From Hybos culiciformis (lineage: Eukaryota; Arthropoda; Insecta; Diptera; Hybotidae), in contig OZ023274.1 of assembly GCA_964007475.1 (NCBI GenBank), positions 9,945,376 to 10,009,375 of the forward strand: a stretch of DNA of 64,000 bases. Direction: 5' to 3'. Positions 60,901 through 64,000 of this stretch are shown here, piece after piece. Under the pieces are notes generated by a model. It was not told where the DNA came from. It saw nothing but the letters and a program-made list of their open reading frames with translations, and did not search any database. The first letter of the stretch is position 1; the number at the start of each line of letters is the position of its first letter. The translations under genes were made by a program, and so were the position numbers.

Positions 60901-63900
60901 AAAACTATATATATATTTATAATAGATTACATTATTAACATGATATTTTAATTTCCATTTTTTTTTTGGAGAAAGGTTAATAACTGAAGAAAAATTTTAG
61001 GTAAAATAATAAATTTTAACATTGTCATTTGAATATAATTAATAACATTTTTATAATATACAGATAAATACAGGTAATTCTCATATATAACGCAACAGAC
61101 AATGTTGGTAGAAATTAAGGCATAGGATTCTCTATTACAGTTTGATTAAGTTTTTGGTAATATGAATATCAGTTTTTTTCTATTATAACTTTTTATTATT
61201 TCTATTATTAACTTAGCTGTTATCTTGGAATTCCAAAAATGATTTAAGTATGAACTTACATTTATTATTTTGGTTTGATATTCAACACCAACGACATTTA
61301 TTATTTTCTAAAAAAAAAATGTTAACAAAAACTTAATTAACTATACCGTGTTATACGACGATTACGTGTAAAATTACGTTATTCTAGCTTCGAATTTAAA
61401 AAAATTATATAATTTTAAACAGAATTGTATATTATATGTGTATAAAATTGCCAAAAAGCATCAATATTCAAAAAATAAAAAATAAAATTGAGAACGACAG
61501 AACAATAAATACCGCAAAATATTATTATAATAAAAACATAAAATTATATAAATTTTCGCGTAACATATGAGTAGGAATAATCTGATTGCGGCCTTGACGT
61601 GTCTAAAAGGAAAGACAAGGTTTTTTTTTTTTGTATTTATTTTAAATTCGCTTCTTATATTTCATTTACATATTATTATTATATTCTATACAGATTTGTC
61701 ATTTTAAAAAATTTAAAGCTATATTATTACTAAAATAATATTAATTTTTAAATAAAAATTGTAAATAAAAAAAAAAAAAAAGTAAATTATTTTTTATGTA
61801 GGAATGAAGTGGTAATAAGATTGGGAATATGCAAGTTTCCTATTATTATATTTTTATATATTTAATTCTTTGTTAAAAGAATTATTATTCGTTATATAAA
61901 CATTTAACACAGACGGTGCAGTTACAGTGTTCACCTATAATAATGGTTACTATTTCAGAAAATAATTAACACCACTCATGATTTTTAATATGCGCTAATA
62001 ATTATTAACATACTATCGTAAAACTTTTCTATCAACGACTAAACCTCAAACGGAGGTTAGATTGCGTTCCAATCCAATATTCGTTTTATCGTTTTATGCA
62101 AAAAAAAAAAAAAATAGATTTTCTAGTAAACCTATATATGAATAGAAAAATTTCAGCTTCAACGATACAATACTTTAAAATTTTCTAAAATTTTGCTGAA
62201 ATAATGAACACAGTACTAAAATTTTCTTGTTTTCTCTATATGACAAAAAAAAAAACAATATAACATTATGTAATATAAAACTTGTCGAATTCTTTTTAAA
62301 GAATTTAAATAATTTATGAAAATTAATCTTATTGAACCAATCATTAGTTATCTTGTTGTTAACTCTTATATTATTATTATTATTATATGATAATATTATT
62401 GGAATAATAAATGTTTAGCATAGAAACAAAAAATAAATAAATTTATATGTAATTTAAATATTTAATACAACCCTTGTCATTAAATTATTTCAAATGATTA
62501 TATTAATGTGATGCCTAAAACATTTGGAAAGATGTTACTCTACCTAATTAGGATCTATATGGCTGAGCATTTTTCCTAAAAAAAAAAAAACAACCCAGAA
62601 ATAAAAAGACAATATAATAGGCATATGCTTTATACTCCTCGTACTATATGCTTCTATTCGAATTATTTAAAAAACTTGAATTAGTCTACTGAAATCTACT
62701 TAGAAGATCAATTAATATTCCTACCCAAACATCTTTTAATTCAAGTTCAAATTCATAAGATATCAACAATTTACCTGGGACAAGAAGGAAAATGAAAACA
62801 CCATGTATTTTCTTTTGAAAATATTTGAATTTACGTCATTATAATTTTGAACTCATCATAATTTTAATGATCACAGAAATGTATATTAAAGAGGATTACA
62901 AAAATGGAAAATTATGTGAAATAATTTTCTAAGATGTTGATGAATCTTAATAAAAGTTATACTCTTCTTAATGTATATGTAAATAATTATCTGAATAATA
63001 ATACAATTATCTTTATTTAAGAGATAATTATTATTTTTCTTTTGTAAAAAAAAAAAATAATAACATTCAATATTATATTTATACCAGCCTACACCACACG
63101 TTTCAATTTATTTTAATATATATAAGATATGTCTGAATAGGGATTCGATTTGCATATTTTAACAGAAAAAGGTAAATTATTGTAGGTATACGTGTGCAGA
63201 GTGTTTATTATATTGAATATATTAAATATAAGTGCAATTTCGCGAAACATTAAAGTTATGGGAACAAGACTTTTAATAAGTATACGTTCAAAAATTTACT
63301 CAACATTATGAAAAGTAAGCTGACCAAGTTTAAATCAAAATAAGTATTTCGAAGAAGATATTTTAATTTTGAATAAAAATTCGAAATAAATAAATACATA
63401 TACTTTGAATTTTTGTTTTCATAAACTTGTTTGGTCAATCAAAGATTCAACTATGGATGCACTATGGTGCGCTTTGCTTAAAACTTCAAAAATTTCGGAA
63501 AAACCAAAAAATACACCAGATTTTTACCATTTTCATCCAATTAATGAATATTTAATTAAAAACAAATTTTTATACCCTTAGGTATATATTTATGTGAAAT
63601 TTTTTTCCCGTTTTAATTAAAAAATAGCGTGAAATTGCATAATTATGTTTGTTTTAAATACACGATATATAAAATAATGAAAACAAGATAAATGAAAAGC
63701 TTAATATACTAATTATTATGTGTTGATAATAAAATGATTAAAAATATGAAAAAAAAAAAAAAATATACATACACCTCTATATTTTTTTGTTCCAGGCAGG
63801 CAGAAAAAGAAAGTATTATTTTTTTTTTATTTTTAAATATTTTGCTCGCTGTGAATTTAATAATGAAAAATTAAAATAAAATTTGCATTCAATTTCAAAT

Positions 63901-64000
63901 CGCATTGATTTTATATGTGTGTAATATAATATCATAAAAAAAAAAGATAAAATTATGTAAATAGATCAAAATAAAAAAAAAATTAAATTTTCTTATTCAA
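57996..64000. repeat. Duplicated segment, copy B, right of the Polinton
   Basis: Matches 22086-28091 of copy A with an offset of 35,908-35,910, the 2-bp shift coming from small indels in A/T runs. It begins with the right target-site duplication and is cut by the window end, so its true extent is unknown. No host gene is recognised inside. It contains the second copy of the retrotransposon remnant. Confidence 0.95.
60008..60253 (+). pseudogene. 3' remnant of a non-LTR retrotransposon (copy B)
   Basis: Exact counterpart of the remnant at 24100-24345: the same RLRWAGYVARM-like end and gatgatgat tail. Its presence in both copies shows that it predates their separation. Confidence 0.6.

Overview
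The window is a very AT-rich animal nuclear sequence, most likely from an insect. The evidence is an intron-split host gene with GT-AG introns, many short A/T runs, several classes of eukaryotic DNA transposon and a large Polinton/Maverick. The species cannot be fixed from the sequence. There is one 200-N scaffold gap (42634-42833).

Layout. Positions 1-21990 are non-coding and hold four foldback or MITE-like elements. Three of these have recognisable target-site duplications (2892-3083, 4621-5482, and a GC-rich nest of palindromes at 15723-16209); a fourth, degenerate one is at 18106-18361. Positions 21991-28091 are one copy (A) of a sequence that recurs almost identically as copy B (42834-42934 plus 57996-64000). 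From 28092 to 37605 the sequence is AT-rich and non-coding apart from a doubtful small exon. The minus-strand host gene at 37606-40945 has five readable exons of a Munc13-4/BAIAP3-family vesicle-priming protein. Its 5' exons are not visible.

The main object is a 15,061-bp Polinton (42935-57995). It has ~228-bp terminal inverted repeats starting AG, flanked by a 6-bp target-site duplication (gtaatg). Copy A preserves the matching unoccupied site (22086-22091), so the insertion boundaries are known to the base. The element carries the full self-synthesising set: protein-primed type B DNA polymerase, retroviral-type integrase with a chromodomain, FtsK/HerA-type packaging ATPase, adenain-like cysteine protease, double-jelly-roll major capsid protein and penton-type minor capsid protein. 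It also has two small basic/amphipathic virion-like proteins, an OB-fold-like protein and several orphan ORFs. The polymerase at first appears broken into two ORFs, but a 64-nt intron with canonical splice signals restores one 1309-codon frame, so I see no disabled core gene.

How the genes fit together: the left half is a rightward morphogenesis block (ATPase, small proteins, penton, pVI-like, major capsid, protease) with several overlapping ORFs. The right half holds replication and integration genes: leftward polymerase, rightward integrase, leftward OB-fold-like protein. Between them lies a non-coding stretch with three ~160-bp imperfect repeats and a duplicated TATA box, which looks like a control region. 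The A/B duplication with one filled and one empty site is best explained as two haplotypes of a heterozygous insertion left unmerged in the assembly. A recent ~20.8-kb tandem duplication is the alternative.
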